Below are positions 12,976 through 26,400 of a stretch of DNA of 64,000 nucleotides, in pieces. The notes under the pieces were generated by a model, which was not told where the DNA came from, searched no databases, and saw nothing but the letters and a program-made list of their open reading frames with translations. The position numbers were made by a program, and so were the translations under genes. The number at the start of each line of letters is the position of its first letter. The first letter of the stretch is position 1. Source of the DNA: Styela clava (taxonomy: Eukaryota > Chordata > Ascidiacea > Stolidobranchia > Styelidae); NCBI RefSeq assembly GCF_964204865.1, contig NC_135259.1, forward strand, positions 9,372,974 to 9,436,973, given 5' to 3'.

Positions 12976-13563
12976 ACATCAATGCAAGAATCATCCCATG
13001 TTACCGGTACCTGCACTTCATACTGCCATGCCAGTACACTCATCGACTCACAGAGAAATGCACAACAGTGTTTTCAAGGGGACCCAACAAGACAGCACTT
13101 CCACTAGCAAAAGCATGTGAATGCAATTAGATAACGAGACTAGTTTCTGATTACAACAATGTATTTAAAAAGGAATTAGGAATCTATCCTAAATTATATG
13201 GTGGCTCGGATATTAAGTCACTAGAACACTACTTACATAAGTATATGTTCTTAGGAATAAAATAACAATATGATAATCGGAATGAACAATATAATTATGA
13301 TCTATAATAAGTACACACATATTTCTCATAACATATCTGACATCATCTTGTCACCAATTCGTTGAAAAACATAGCAATTCATACGAACTTGCAAAATCCA
13401 AGAATTTATGCCATATAAGTTCAATTAATTTAGTCAATACAACCTGAAAGTGGCATAGTAAATCTAAATGCAAGCATTGTTCAGTTGAAATTTCGAAATT
13501 CTTTTCAAACATTGAGAATGCGATATGGATGTCAGATTCCATTCTAACCAACTACTGTAGATA

Positions 13564-13569
13564 TTTATT
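13564..13569 (-). terminator. Candidate poly(A) signal of GSR
   Basis: tttatt on the plus strand (AATAAA on the minus strand) lies about 315 bases beyond the GSR stop codon. It is one of several AT-rich possibilities. Confidence 0.35.
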
Positions 13570-13883
13570 AGTATGGTATTTCCTGTAAAAATACCCCACA
13601 GAGATTGCTGATTGAATCCGTCGTATGTAAAAAAATAATTTCAGATTGGATATCATTCCAGAACACAAGTTTTAGGCAAATAAGAAAAATTCGACAATAG
13701 ATAACTTTGGCTGAATATGACAAAGGTGCTACATGATAATAGTATTTTGATTTTGTACGCAAAATATTTTTTCGTTCATTGCGCTAAAAATTGATCATAT
13801 GCTGTGTAGAAACCGCTTCGATCCTAAAGTGCACGTTACATTTTAGAAGTAGGTGAGATATTTCTTGCACTGCATTCATCTAG

Positions 13884-16800
13884 TCATCGCATGGTCACAA
13901 GTTCTTCTGATGATGTTGGATGTATGGCAACACAACTATCGAAATCTGTCTTGGTTGCTCCCATTTTTATTGCAACACCAAAACCTTGGAGCATTTCATC
14001 ACAACCCTGACCCTGTAAAACAAAATTTTATATGAAAGAACACTAAACGGCGCTACAGAAGTATGTGTACCAATATGGAGGTAACTAATTTTGTTAGCCT
14101 ACTTTACATCGAGTTGTGTGAAGGGACTGAAACCTATGGGCAGGGGGTATATTTACTTGGCTAACACAGACAGTCCCGAACTCTTAGTCGTAATAGAACT
14201 AAAAAAGGGAAAATTGGAATTAAATTATGCCCTAACCTGGTACACACACTACGGGAGTAACCACTAAACATGGCAAGGTTGGTTCATGAAGATAGAATTT
14301 CAACAGTCTATAATCGAAAAACATTTGTCACACAATTAAGACATCCTACAACTCCCCAAAGGCTGCTACTCACTTGCATATGCAAACCAATTACTTTTTC
14401 ATCAGGAAGCAAACAAATTAATTTCATTAAACATTTTGTTTTTCTTTTCGTCATCTGGTGATACATTGGCAAAAAGTTTGTTTCGTAGATCTGAAAATGT
14501 AGAGAAAACCGAATAAAAGAAAATCCACATCGAAAAGACTGAATCAGTAAAATGTTTCAGTAATAAGTAGGATTTTTACCAGCCAACAGCATTAAGCACC
14601 TCAGTGACTAGCCAGTTTTCATTTTGCTACTTGAAATCTGCCCTAATAGTATGACTTTGAGAAAATATAAGTAATTTATGGCTCGGATACCAGTTTGCCT
14701 GATAGAGGGAAAACACTCATATTCGAGTCACTAACTGATTTGCGTGGAAGTTCAAAATCCAATATTTGTGGAAAAATTGAAGAATCATTCATTGCCAATT
14801 CCTTTCCATAACATTATAATTGGAATAAAATAATGGTATATTCTAGGTTTTATGAAGATAATTACTAACCATTGATTACTAAGCAGGAACATGTTCAAAG
14901 AAAGTACTTTGGTGAAGATTCTTGTCATGTAAAATTAGTGCTTTATATATATGGTATACCTTGATATTCGCTTCACCATGGGTTTTCTTTGCTTCTTCCT
15001 CTGTCATGCCAACTGTGCCAATAGGAGGATGACTAAACACGACAGTCGGAATGTTTTCATAGCTTAATTTCCAGTCTGTCTTACCATCAAAAAGTCTAAA
15101 AATATTAAGAAATGGATACATTTATGAAATTGAAGAGATCATGTCATTTTTTACTCAAACTACATTTATATTTAAAAGAAGTTCAACTGCACTATGGGGG
15201 GACAAAAAGTTTGAAAATAGCTAAACTCTGTTGGAAGCAAAGTAGGGTCATGTTGTTGCAGAGATCCAAAAAAGATGTTTGATCTGAGTTACTAATTTTA
15301 TCCATCTTATACTCTTAATAGGATTGAATATAATGTAAATGCATATCTCAAAACATACATGCATGAAAACTCATTCTATTAATAGGACAGAGTTTTGAGC
15401 TTCTTCCACATTATACTGAATTTATCGGAGTATTCATGATGTACTAGTACGCGATGATGCACATGAACAAATCATTTACCGCAAATAAGGATCAATTTTA
15501 AATCTGAATTTTAAAGTTATGATTGGCAATTTCTCACTTGGTCTATTGTTAAATGTACCAAGATAACTTCAATTCATCTCAATTTACATAAATATAAAAT
15601 AGCTATTATAATTTACCTGTGTGCTAATTTTCTACCAGCAGCAATTGCAACAGGTGTAAGAAGAGCTTTTCCTTGTACATCACCAACAGAATATACTCCA
15701 GGAAAAGAGGTATTTTGAAATTCATCAACTGCAATGTTTTTTCTTGCATCCAGTTTAACACCGATCTTATCAAGACCTGTAAAAATCATCAGTGATCTTT
15801 ATTTTGTAAGAAGAGACAAATTTTTTATATGCTGCTTTTTCGACTGTCTCTGCGAACAAGGCCCAGTACAATTATCCAGTGATGTCCAACAATGTGTAAG
15901 TAGCTGCTATTTTCGCAAGGATCGGAATTATTCCGGTTCGGTATTGCCTATCCAATTCAGGGTGGGCCTGAGATTTTAATGTGATATGTCTATCCTGTGA
16001 GTCAAACACAAAATCGCCCTGACGCCACACTTACAAATGACTGCTGCAAATTGTATATTCAATTTAATTGCAAATAAATTTACAAAAGTTTTGAGCCAAT
16101 TCTAAACAAATTTTCTTACCAATATCAGTTTGAGGTTTTCTTCCTATTGCCCAGAGCAGACATTCAACATCTTCTTCCATACCTTCACCAGAAGGATCAT
16201 CACATTTGATTGTAACCTGTATGATATATGTATAATTGAGTTTTGAATACGCTTCACCACAAGAAACCAAATAACAGAAGAATGTGATTTAAAATACTAG
16301 CCTACATCTTTTCTCAAAGCAAAATTTTTCTTCATTACCTTCATTTTCCCATCAATCTTTTCTACACTCTTTACATGAGAGAACTTTCTAATTGTTACAC
16401 CAGCGGCTTCCATTTCTTTGGTGACATTTTCACTAATCGTTGAGTCAAAGTTGCGAAGTGCTTGGTGCCTGGAATAACAAGAAAATGTTACATTTACTTC
16501 ATTTTAAAATTCTATTATATTTATATATTAAATTTAAATCATCTTATATAGTTCAATTGTATCTGACAAGATCATGTTTTCACAATCGATGGTGAGGGTG
16601 CTAATAACCAAATGACTTCAATATTAATGAATATAGGTTCTGGTTTACTTTTGTACAACTGGAAAAACAATTTTAATCCAAAGGTACTCTCTAGTTAAGG
16701 ATAGGGCATTGCAGTCAAATGCAGCATAGAAGTATATAATGAACATCCTCTATGCAATTTCTGAAAGATACACAAACTCATGAATCTGGAAATGGTATAA

Positions 16801-18532
16801 TTAGCTAATTAATCCCATACTCGACATGGACTGTTAACCGAACGAGAGGCCTTGTTTCGCAATATGATTAAGCCGTCCTAACCCCTTTCCTCTCCCCCAG
16901 GATAAATAAGTATGTAAATCCTATCCTATACCTTCGAATGATTAGCTGTGTTTCACAGCCCAGAGCATTAAATATTCCTGCCATTTCCACAGCAATATAT
17001 CCTGCACCCACAACAATCGCTTTCTTTGGAAGATCTTCAAGTTCAAAAAATCCATCGCTTGTAATACCATGCTAAAAATCAAGCATTTCTAATATAATTA
17101 ATTTCATTTGATAATTGCAATGAAAATGACTGACAACATTTTCATTTTATTTGAAAGACAAAAGCGCAACGAAGACTTCGAAAACACAAAAATATATAAC
17201 AGATTCACCTGAGCTTGCAAAGCTTCAAAGAACTCAAAACAGGGCAAACTAATACAATAATGCAGTTATTAAACAACAAAATATACAAACTCAAACATAA
17301 AAATATCACAATGTTGAACAATAAAAGTCTCGATTACTTTTACAAAATCGATACTGATTCGCAGACAAGGTATGAGACCATAATGCAACAATAGAGAGGG
17401 AGATTTATTTTTCGTCAACCCAAATAAAATAACAGTCATCATAATAATAAAAATAATAACAAGTAATAAATTAGTTTGGTATAAACATGAGAGAGTGTTA
17501 CAACCAGAGGGTCATCAAAGTCAACTCCTCCTTCACGCTATCCTGTTTAAGATGATTAAATATTAAGGTTGAACATTCCAGAGTTTGAAATTATATTCAA
17601 AAATAAAATTACGGAGGGGAATGCTAGAGTAAATCATTTTTATTTGTGCATGTGGAGTGAGGTTTCAAAATTTAAAGAGATTCCAAAGGGTTGCCACATT
17701 CAGACAGGGATTTCACAGATAATTACATAGAACGAATTCAATTAATTTACACCGCATATGTGATTAATTAGCAGAAATGTTTCATTTCATGGCAATAAAT
17801 ACAACTGGATATGGTGTTACTGTGTTAGGCATATATTGATATATATTAACTGAGCAAGTAATTTCACTTCTTCCTCCATCCAAAATAAATACTTCGGCAT
17901 ATATAATATAAGTAAATCCTTTCCTTTATTTATGATCCTTTTTGTTCTCGAAACCAAAGCGGATACAAGCTGATTTTCAAAATAGTACCGGTACATACAG
18001 ACGTAACTTCAGAACTTACCTGTGCACCAGGAATCTCTTTTTCGCTGGGAATAATTGGATATCCCCCAGTTGCAATCAAAATATGAGGTGCTGTATATTT
18101 TTTGCCTGCTACAGAAATGATTGGATATGGATCTTTTTCTCCAGTAAAAACTCCATGGCCCAAAATAGTTTCGACTTTTGCATTTGATAATAAATTGCCA
18201 TAAATGCCATTTAATCGTTGAATATAAGCATCCCTTTTGTCTTTAATCACTTTCCATGTAAATTTAGTAGTGCCATTGATCTCAAATCCATAGTCTTTAG
18301 CATCATGAAGAGCTTCAGCTATTGACGCTGCGCTAAACATAATCTTCTTCGGCACACAACCAACGTTAACGCATGTTCCCCCAAGCCTTCCATGTTCGAT
18401 GATACCGGCCTTAATTCCAAACTCTGTAGCCCTTCTAGCACTTGCAACACCCCCAGAACCGGCTCCCAACACCAAATAGTCAAATTTTGTTACACCAGAC
18501 ATCTTTCTAACTGATATCAAACCGCGAAACAT
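13884..18532 (-). CDS. GSR: Glutathione reductase, complete, 8 exons
   Basis: Exons (minus strand): 18532-18020, 17071-16932, 16468-16339, 16216-16120, 15776-15617, 15095-14960, 14490-14374, 14012-13884; 1422 bases, 473 aa, all phases match. This FAD/NADPH flavoenzyme reduces glutathione disulfide to GSH. Visible: FAD dinucleotide motif GAGSGG (23-28); redox-active disulfide CVNVGC (54-59); NADPH-binding GAGYIAVE (193-200) followed by RRH...R, the basic residues that select NADPH; second FAD motif VGDV; and the C-terminal HPTSSEE with catalytic His462 and Glu467. The protein ends VTMR with no Cys-Sec tail, which argues against thioredoxin reductase. An in-frame TAG lies 12 bases before the first ATG. 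A second ATG is at codon 11, so a short alternative N-terminus is possible. A MITE sits in intron 7 and a SINE fragment in intron 2. Confidence 0.97.
14049..14261. mobile_element. MITE family A copy in GSR intron 7
   Basis: A 213-bp element with left end ggcgctacagaagtatgtg and inverted right end cacactacgggagtaac, carrying the family's internal ccctaacc motif. It is flanked by the 8-bp duplication cactaaac at 14041-14048 and 14262-14269. Its TIRs are more diverged than in the 7230 copy. Confidence 0.8.
16812..16928 (+). mobile_element. SINE 3' fragment in GSR intron 2
   Basis: Contains actcgacatggactgttaacc, cgagaggccttgtttcgc, attaagccgtcctaac and ggataaataagtatgtaaat, which match the 3' half of the SINE at 36182-36512. 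The tRNA-like head is absent. It ends only a few bases below the donor of GSR exon 2. Confidence 0.75.
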
Positions 18533-20126
18533 TGAATGGAATAAGGACGTCTACTTCGACACGATTCACCTCACAAACAGTTCCATCAATCTGCAAAATC
18601 TATTCATAACGATGACAAGGCATTTCTGCACAATGCATCGATTTTAAACGTTCCCTCAACGAATAGATCTAAATATTTTACCATAACGCGCTTAAAACAC
18701 ACAATAATATGCGCTATTTAAGCATATTCAGTAAATATATGATGGATGTGAATATGTACCTGTTCAGAATAGTTCTCACAATTGCGAGTATATGATCATA
18801 AATATCTGAGGATATTGAATACGGGAACACGTAGTTTATTGACTGTCATAGTTGAATAAAAACTAAGAAAAAGTAAACACTTAGAGCACTTGGAAAGACA
18901 ACGAAACGATTAGGGAAAAATTCATTGAAGATAAATCCGTGAACACTTGCTCTTAAACTTGCTAGCACATGAATATAGCGTTTCCATCAATTACAATGTT
19001 TTATACATCATATATTATATATACATATCAATGACATTAAATGTCATTGTACATATGCATTCGTTATGATGCAATTGTAGGCATAAGACTATTTTTTTTG
19101 CTATCGGCCAAATTCGTTATAAAGTTTTTGAGAGCAGAGACATATATAATGTGTAATAAAGTGTTAGTATTATCAAACATCCGAAACAAATATGTGTCCG
19201 AAATACAATTTATTATTGAAAATGCGAGTTTTCACGATTTTTGTATCATGAATCCGTAATATATATATATATAATATTTCAAATATTAAAACTTGAAACA
19301 TATTTCCAAAATTTTGATATCGATTTTGATTTTTGTGTGATGGGCATATTCAGGGCCGTCAGCAAGCCTTGTTTCAAATGGATTTGCTTTTCAAATGTTT
19401 ATAAAAATTTCTAGTTGAAAATCAGACGCCGAAATTATCGCCACTGAAAATTTATAGTAACGCCAAACTGGGACTGCGCTCAAATATATAGATATAATAT
19501 ATAGGATATATATTAAATTTTCGAAAAATAAAAGTTATCACAGTCTCAACAATATAGATGAATTGAAAATTTTATCCGTCTGTCGAGGATGTGTAGCCTA
19601 ATCGACGGAATTTTACAGTCAAATTTATGGATTTTTATTATCATTCTTAAAATATTGATAACGATTTAAAAAAAAATGACAACTAAACACCGAAATAGTT
19701 ACTTAATTGAATGAACAATTATCCGCACTTGGCAAATCCAAAAATAATCTTCTTGTTTGGTATCGCATGTTGATATCTTTTTATTGCTGTACTAGGCACG
19801 TGCAGGACCAATTATCCCTTCAGGCAAATGTCCCTGTCTGAATGTTAAAATTTTTGACAAATAAAAATCGGTGTTGTAATCAAATTTTTACCTTGCTAGC
19901 AATCACCTTGCGAGAGTTAGGTTTTCAATGGATAAGTCAGATTAATAGAAATATTTTTGTTATTGATCAGGAAATATTATTATTTAATGTGTTAAGCTCA
20001 ATTAGAAAAAATTTGAAGAATATTAGTCGCCAGATTTCCAGCACTCAGATTTAATCTTCGTGTTAATGTTCCAATGGGTATTTAAATTTAACAACAACAA
20101 AAACTTGAGAAATACACATTTTATTC
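18533..20126. other. Divergent intergenic region between GSR and the DOMON/EGF gene
   Basis: About 1.9 kb separates the start codons of the minus-strand GSR and the plus-strand gene at 20433. It should hold both promoters. It is very AT-rich with short TA runs (near 19015 and 19260); I see no clear TATA/initiator pair or conserved element. A MITE copy at 20127 lies next to the plus-strand start. Confidence 0.4.
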
Positions 20127-20236
20127 GGACCTTCTGAAGTATGCGCACCAAGATGGCGCACAACCTGAACTCAGGTTGTGTACCAGGTTAGGGTTCAGGT
20201 TATTCGACATCTTGGTGCGCATACTTCAGGAGCACC
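20127..20236. mobile_element. Short MITE family A copy upstream of the DOMON/EGF gene
   Basis: A 110-bp near-palindrome: left arm cttctgaagtatgcgcacca, right arm tggtgcgcatacttcaggag. It is flanked by the duplication ttttattc at 20119-20126 and 20237-20244. It lies about 200 bases upstream of the start codon at 20433 and may be in the promoter or 5' UTR. Confidence 0.85.
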
Positions 20237-20432
20237 TTTTATTCTGTATGGCATCGTTTTGTTTCCAAATAAATTGTTTCAATAGGTAATAATATAGAAA
20301 GCCACGAATGAGCCTCATATATATCATTTAGTATTCCATCATATTTAGGTCATAAATAAATTTTTGTTTTTGTGAACTATATATAGAGCTTATGTACAAC
20401 TAGACTTCTTTTAATTTATTTCGTGAAATAAC

Positions 20433-23400
20433 ATGAATCTTGCGATTCTTCTGACGTTTATCACTGTTGCCTTTGCACAAGAAGGTAAGTCTCTTAATTA
20501 GTTATAGGAATATTTTATTATTTTTATTATTATTCATTATATATATAAACCGTATATTTTAGTATTTAATTCCGATTGAGTTTTTTTCAACGTGAAATCC
20601 AAGCCTTTCTGTGTAGGCGTTTCAGGTCTTCTTTTAGATACATATTCTAGAATTTATACTATTCTACCTAAACTTTTATTCCTACGAGTAACTCGATTTG
20701 AATGACTTATATATGGTTGTGTGACGTTATGGCTGTAGTGGTACCGTTCCTAATATTACAAAGATATAGGGTAAATTTTATGTCATAAATTATGTATTAA
20801 AAACAGTTTTCGATATTAGTTTTTATTTTTGAATTATTAAACTAAAATTGGAAAGATTCGAATGAAGGTAGTGTTGTCATCCCAATCCCGTTTTCACCAA
20901 TCCGTAACTGTTCGGACGCTGCTGTGTTGCCGTTCCCCTGCTGGATATCACTGTTACGCTCTACAAATTGTCATAAAATTTGCTTGAATTCATGGTACAA
21001 TGAAATTAGGTCTTGTTCTACAGAGTTCTATTGATTTTGAGTCCTAAGTATGAGGGCCGGCTGGGTTTCGGCGTAAAGCCATTGACCGATAACATTGCTC
21101 AAATGCTGATACTAGGCTAGTAATTTTCTAGTACAGGCTGAATGCAAAATTGTTTAAGCAATGAGTTAGCAATAACATAATATGTATTTAATTAAAATCA
21201 TACTAGCTGTATACTGATACTGATAGTATTTGAATGGATGGTAATTGACACTTGCATTGCGTATGAAATGAACATTCTTTTTTATATTCACGAATGCGTA
21301 AAAAATGTAAAATATTTGAAAATTGCAAAAACATTGAAAATCTCATGGCACGTGCAATGTTCTATATCATATGGATAGACGCCGAAATATTAAAAACTAT
21401 GAAAATCATTTACGTGTTTCTCAAGCGCTTTACAAAGTGGGGTAATTTTGGCGCATTTAAACGGAAATGAAGACTGTTTTTTTACTTAGCCTTTAATGTA
21501 AAGTATATTTTTACAATCATTAACTAATAATTATAAGTCCGAAAATGTGTTTTAGTGTCGCACTTGAGTAATACGTCAGAGCTTTAATTAATTATGTTGT
21601 GGGCGAATTTCCGCCCTAAAACACGCTAAATATAACCGAAATACCATACCTGATAAATCAAGTAAGCCCACTTGGTATGTTTGATCAACTGGTATAAAAT
21701 ATGCCATATAAAGCCATAGTAATCGCGGAACTATCCGTACCAGGATCTTTTTCAGTCAATCAAAAATGTAATTAAATGACGAAGGGACATGTTTAAATAA
21801 TTGCGTTCGAAACTAGATTGCATCAAACCAAAATATTTTGGAGCCATGTAAATTTAGTTGTTTATTTATAAATTTTGTTCAAAGATAAAATAAACGGTAT
21901 ATAAGACAAACAAATCGACGTGGTTTACTTTAATAGATGTTTTAATTTTTTTACAAATTAAGGTGAGAAATAATTTGTGGCTAGTACTGATTGCCACTCC
22001 TTCAAGCTAAAAATGTTTGTTATTTGATTATCAGAAACCTGACAATTTTCAGGATTTTTATTTAAAACACCAAATTGAAACATAAATCATCCCAGAAATT
22101 ATCCGATGCACGGCACCGGCTGGTGTTGATATTTAGATATGATATCTCATGCTTTTATCAGAGTTTACTTAAACAAACATCAGCAAATAGTAGCGTCATT
22201 CGTTTACTAACTATGGTTTCGATATATGGATCGGATAATAATAAATAATTCTGATCTATACCTATATATAATAAAATATTTGATTTCGTGAATTTCGTTT
22301 CACTCACTTCAAAACTGTCTTCGAATTACCCGACTTCCGAGTTGAAGTGACTGTAATTTTGTTAAAATACTTGTCCACTGACTATGATCAATAACTTGTT
22401 GTTTTGCAGAAACAAGAACATTTACAATTAGCCCTGGCTACAGTGCAACTTATTTTTATAACCATGCCAGCGGAGTAATAGTATTCTCAATCACAGCCTC
22501 AGTCAGGCCAGGACACTGGGCTGCTATAGGATTTTCGAAAGATAGAAAAATGGCAAGTAACAAATTTTTAATATGTGTTTTATTTCGTTGTCATGATGGA
22601 TCGATATCCTTGACCCTTGACCCTTTGTAACAGGAAAAGTCCGACGCCGTCATTGGCTATATTTCTTCTGGCAACAAAGCAACTGTCGTGGATGTATGGA
22701 TTGATGAAAAAAGTCAAAAAGGCGTTCAAATTGATAAGCATTCTGATGCCAACAATCCTGGTTTGAGTTCATGGAAAAATGGAGTACTGGAGTTCACGTT
22801 TACACGACTTCTAGATTCAGATGTAAATTTTATTTTTTTGAATTAAGCAATTGATTTGGAATTATGCAAATATGGTTCTAAATTTCTGGTAAGTGCGTGT
22901 TTTAAAGATTGTCCTGTTATGTGATTAACAGCTATTGAATTACTATAGATGTCAATAAATCATAATATTAGTTTTTCTATTCTTCAGTTCAGCACAGAAA
23001 AATTCGTGGAATTCGGTTGGCCTTCGAGTCGCATGTCCATTGGCGATTGATTACATTAGTCGACGTCACAATAGCTACCAGCTATGTTTGTGACTTCGAA
23101 CTTTGAAATATTTCAATTATGTGTATTCAAATTGCAGGCTACAGTACCTGTATTAAATCTGAGACGTCTGTATAAAGTCCTTAATAATAATAAATTTAGG
23201 ACGATCAAGACTTATCTTTGACACAATGCCGATATTTTCTGTTTGCTTGGGATGGACCGGTCATTGACTTCGAAACATTCGGGAAACACTCAAGAAGAGA
23301 GATCAGTACGAAAAAAATATGCATCGGTGAGAAGCTTTTATTTGCGATACTGTTCAAATATGAAATATATAAACGATCAAGAAAGTACTTTCTAACGACT

Positions 23401-26400
23401 TCTCTTTGAAAAAATTCAAGATTTACTATATATATTATATATATATATATCCATAACATATATATCTATTTCTAGCTTTGATCATATACCTTCTTGATAA
23501 GCCATATCGTCACTGGCCATCAAAGAAATAATTTTATATAGGACGTGTGACTTATTAATATATATGCTACAAGCTTTCATCGATATTTTTAAGGTTTTCC
23601 AGGAACAGCACCAGATTCGGAATCTTCATCAGTAGGATCCCAGGTTGTAACGGGTGGCAATCCACCGGTGTTGGTTGCAAATTGCGGCGAACCACCAAAA
23701 GTTAGCAATGCAAAGCGTTCGTTTGAAGAACAATCTGCGTTTGGAGTCGGTTCAATCATTTTTTACCAATGCGACAATGGGTATAAGATAAAAGGAAGCA
23801 TATCGGTGACGTGTATTAGCGGCGGGACGTGGGATCCCGAACCACCACAATGTATCAAAGAAGGTATGCAAACAACAATAATTAGATCTCCGCCGAGGAG
23901 ACCCTTATTATCAGTCGGTCCGCATGTTCATCTATCGATAGTCCATGAACTGAGGAAGGCTTAGGAATTTTCGTGAACGAGTTTTAATCACTGTGTTAAC
24001 TATAGCTACAGCTTATTGACCGCGGCCTGTCGTGTCTGGAGTTGCTTTCTTTCGTTAATTATCCGGGTTACCGGGTCGCTTAATGGCGTCTCAAGTCCGG
24101 CTTTTGTTAGTATTTTATGTTTGACTTCTTTCTCATTATGATTTAATATTAGACTTACTGCCTCAAAGGTGACGCTGCTCGATAACCTTCTCTGGTTTAT
24201 CGCGTCTCCCTTCACACTGAAATGTAATTTTTCATTTTTTTTTAATTTTGTTCGTCAATGTTTACATTCGGTTTGTGATAAAATAAACTACTGACTGACT
24301 GAATACCGACGAGACTCACAGCGCTCAAAATGAACTGGCATTTCCTTTATCCGTTAGTAACCCTGAATAAACGTGGGTCTCAAGCATCGGAGGATAATTA
24401 TATACTTGGCTCCTACCGGCTTGTTAAAGTATTTACCAATTTTGGTATAAAATCTTTCACGACCACGAACGGAATTGGAAGGTAGAGAGAATATACGGTA
24501 AAAATTGCTCATACAAAATTTTCCACAATTTTAGTTGATGCCCTACTTATTCATTTATTTATCCCCTTTGAAAGTATGTGTGGATTTATTAGGCGAAGAA
24601 AAATCGGACGGTGACAAAGATGGCGATGACGATGAAGATAATAACCTTGATCCATGTTCTTTTCTGGAATGCCCTGACAAAGCATCATGTGTCGTTGAAA
24701 ATGGATTTGCGGATTGCCAATGTGATGATGGGTATGAATTCAACGACGATGATGAATGTGTGAGTAAAGGTAAGAACCTGAAAATGATATAATTTATGTT
24801 TTTCTAGCAAGAATATTACCCAAAGTACGAAATTACAAGCTTATTATGAATTTAGTACAATAAAATTGAACCAATGTTGTTGGATGAATTTGTGCATGTC
24901 ATGGACTTTTTAACAGATGGAAAAGAGAAAGACAAATCCGAATCTGGTCCTTGTCGCAACTTGGACTGTCCAGACAATGCAGAATGTGTAGTTGAAGTTG
25001 ATTTGGCTGTTTGTAAATGCGATGATGGATATGACTTTAACGCTAAGTTCGAATGCGTTAGTACAAGTAATAATTTTTTTTTACGTATTAAGTAATAGCA
25101 TAAACCAGGGTTGTCCAAAACGAATCGAATATTCGAATATCATAGTATTCGAATATCATAGTATTCGAATACCTTTTCGGCTGATTTTCGAATAATTCCG
25201 AATAGTAGCCACTTTTCGCCGTAAACGTGGTGTTTCGTTTTACGGGAATCTCCAAACGACTTTTTACGCTGTCTCACGTATTGTAATGACGATGAAATAG
25301 AATCGGCACTTTGATTGTTTATATTCTGTGCGACCGTAGGTCGCATAGTGTTGCGACACGTTTGCGTGGGTGGACATTGCCGACATTCGTCTACGAGGCA
25401 AATTTACAAATTCATTTTCATCACGTCGAAAAATTGACAATTACCGCTTTTCTAGGCCCAATTTTTCGGCCTGATTTTTTTTTGGGAGTCGTCTAATTGA
25501 GAAAGTATGTTTATTTTATTTCTATGTGGCCTGCTTATTAGTCTTCTCAAGCATGATTTGTGAACCTTATAATTGGGTCTTAGGGTCTGCCAATCATGAT
25601 GTTTAATCGCAGGCGGGTTATCGTTACTTTAAAGAGAAACATGGCCACCGAGTGAAAGTGATTTGTGGCCCTTTCGTTTTGCCGATTCAGCAGAACACGA
25701 CAGCTACAGGAAAACACAGCAGTGAAATAACCCGTGGACGTACAGTGTAGTACTTATCACATTCCAAAATTATTTTAACATCCGGGTTAATATGTTGTCC
25801 AAAATGATTGCCGCTTTACAACTTAAATTTACCGCTCAATTGTTAAAAATAGTTAATTCTGTGAGTATGATTCTACCAAACTAACATGATCTGGTTCTAA
25901 ACATATAAAATTATTAGCGCATATCACAGGGACACAATTTTTCTACCAGTCTTATTGGAGGCCTATATGGAAAAAAAACTTTTTTGAGTGCTAAAAATAG
26001 ACATCGTCCTATTTGCCATGTGGACTTATTAGCCGGGAAATACGGTATTTATAGCCGCCATTGTTACGATATCCAATAAATTGGCACAAGTTGGAAAAAC
26101 AAGTCGATTTATTAGAAAATAATTTCTGGCAAATAATTTTCATAACGATAGTTGAAAGTATCGATCCTTAACCAGAATGATTTTTTGTTGCGCAAAATAA
26201 TCCAATCCATGACTGGCACCAGCATTTAAAATTATTACTTCAATTCCGTTCAACGTAACTCATGGTTGTATGGACAATCTGTGGACATAAAATGTGTGGC
26301 AAACTGACCGATATTATTAAATATTGATTCCTATTTTCATATTGAAAAAATAATGAAAGTATGAACATGAAATACGTGGTAAACTGCCCAATCATATTTA

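Noticed and set aside
13884..18532. Thioredoxin reductase instead of glutathione reductase
   Set aside because: The protein ends [12 protein letters not shown] and lacks the C-terminal Cys-Sec extension; no in-frame TGA codon or SECIS-like need arises.
24006..24215. 69-codon minus-strand frame as reverse transcriptase fragment
   Set aside because: No YxDD or other reverse transcriptase motif; only the tail-like end of the block suggests a retroelement.
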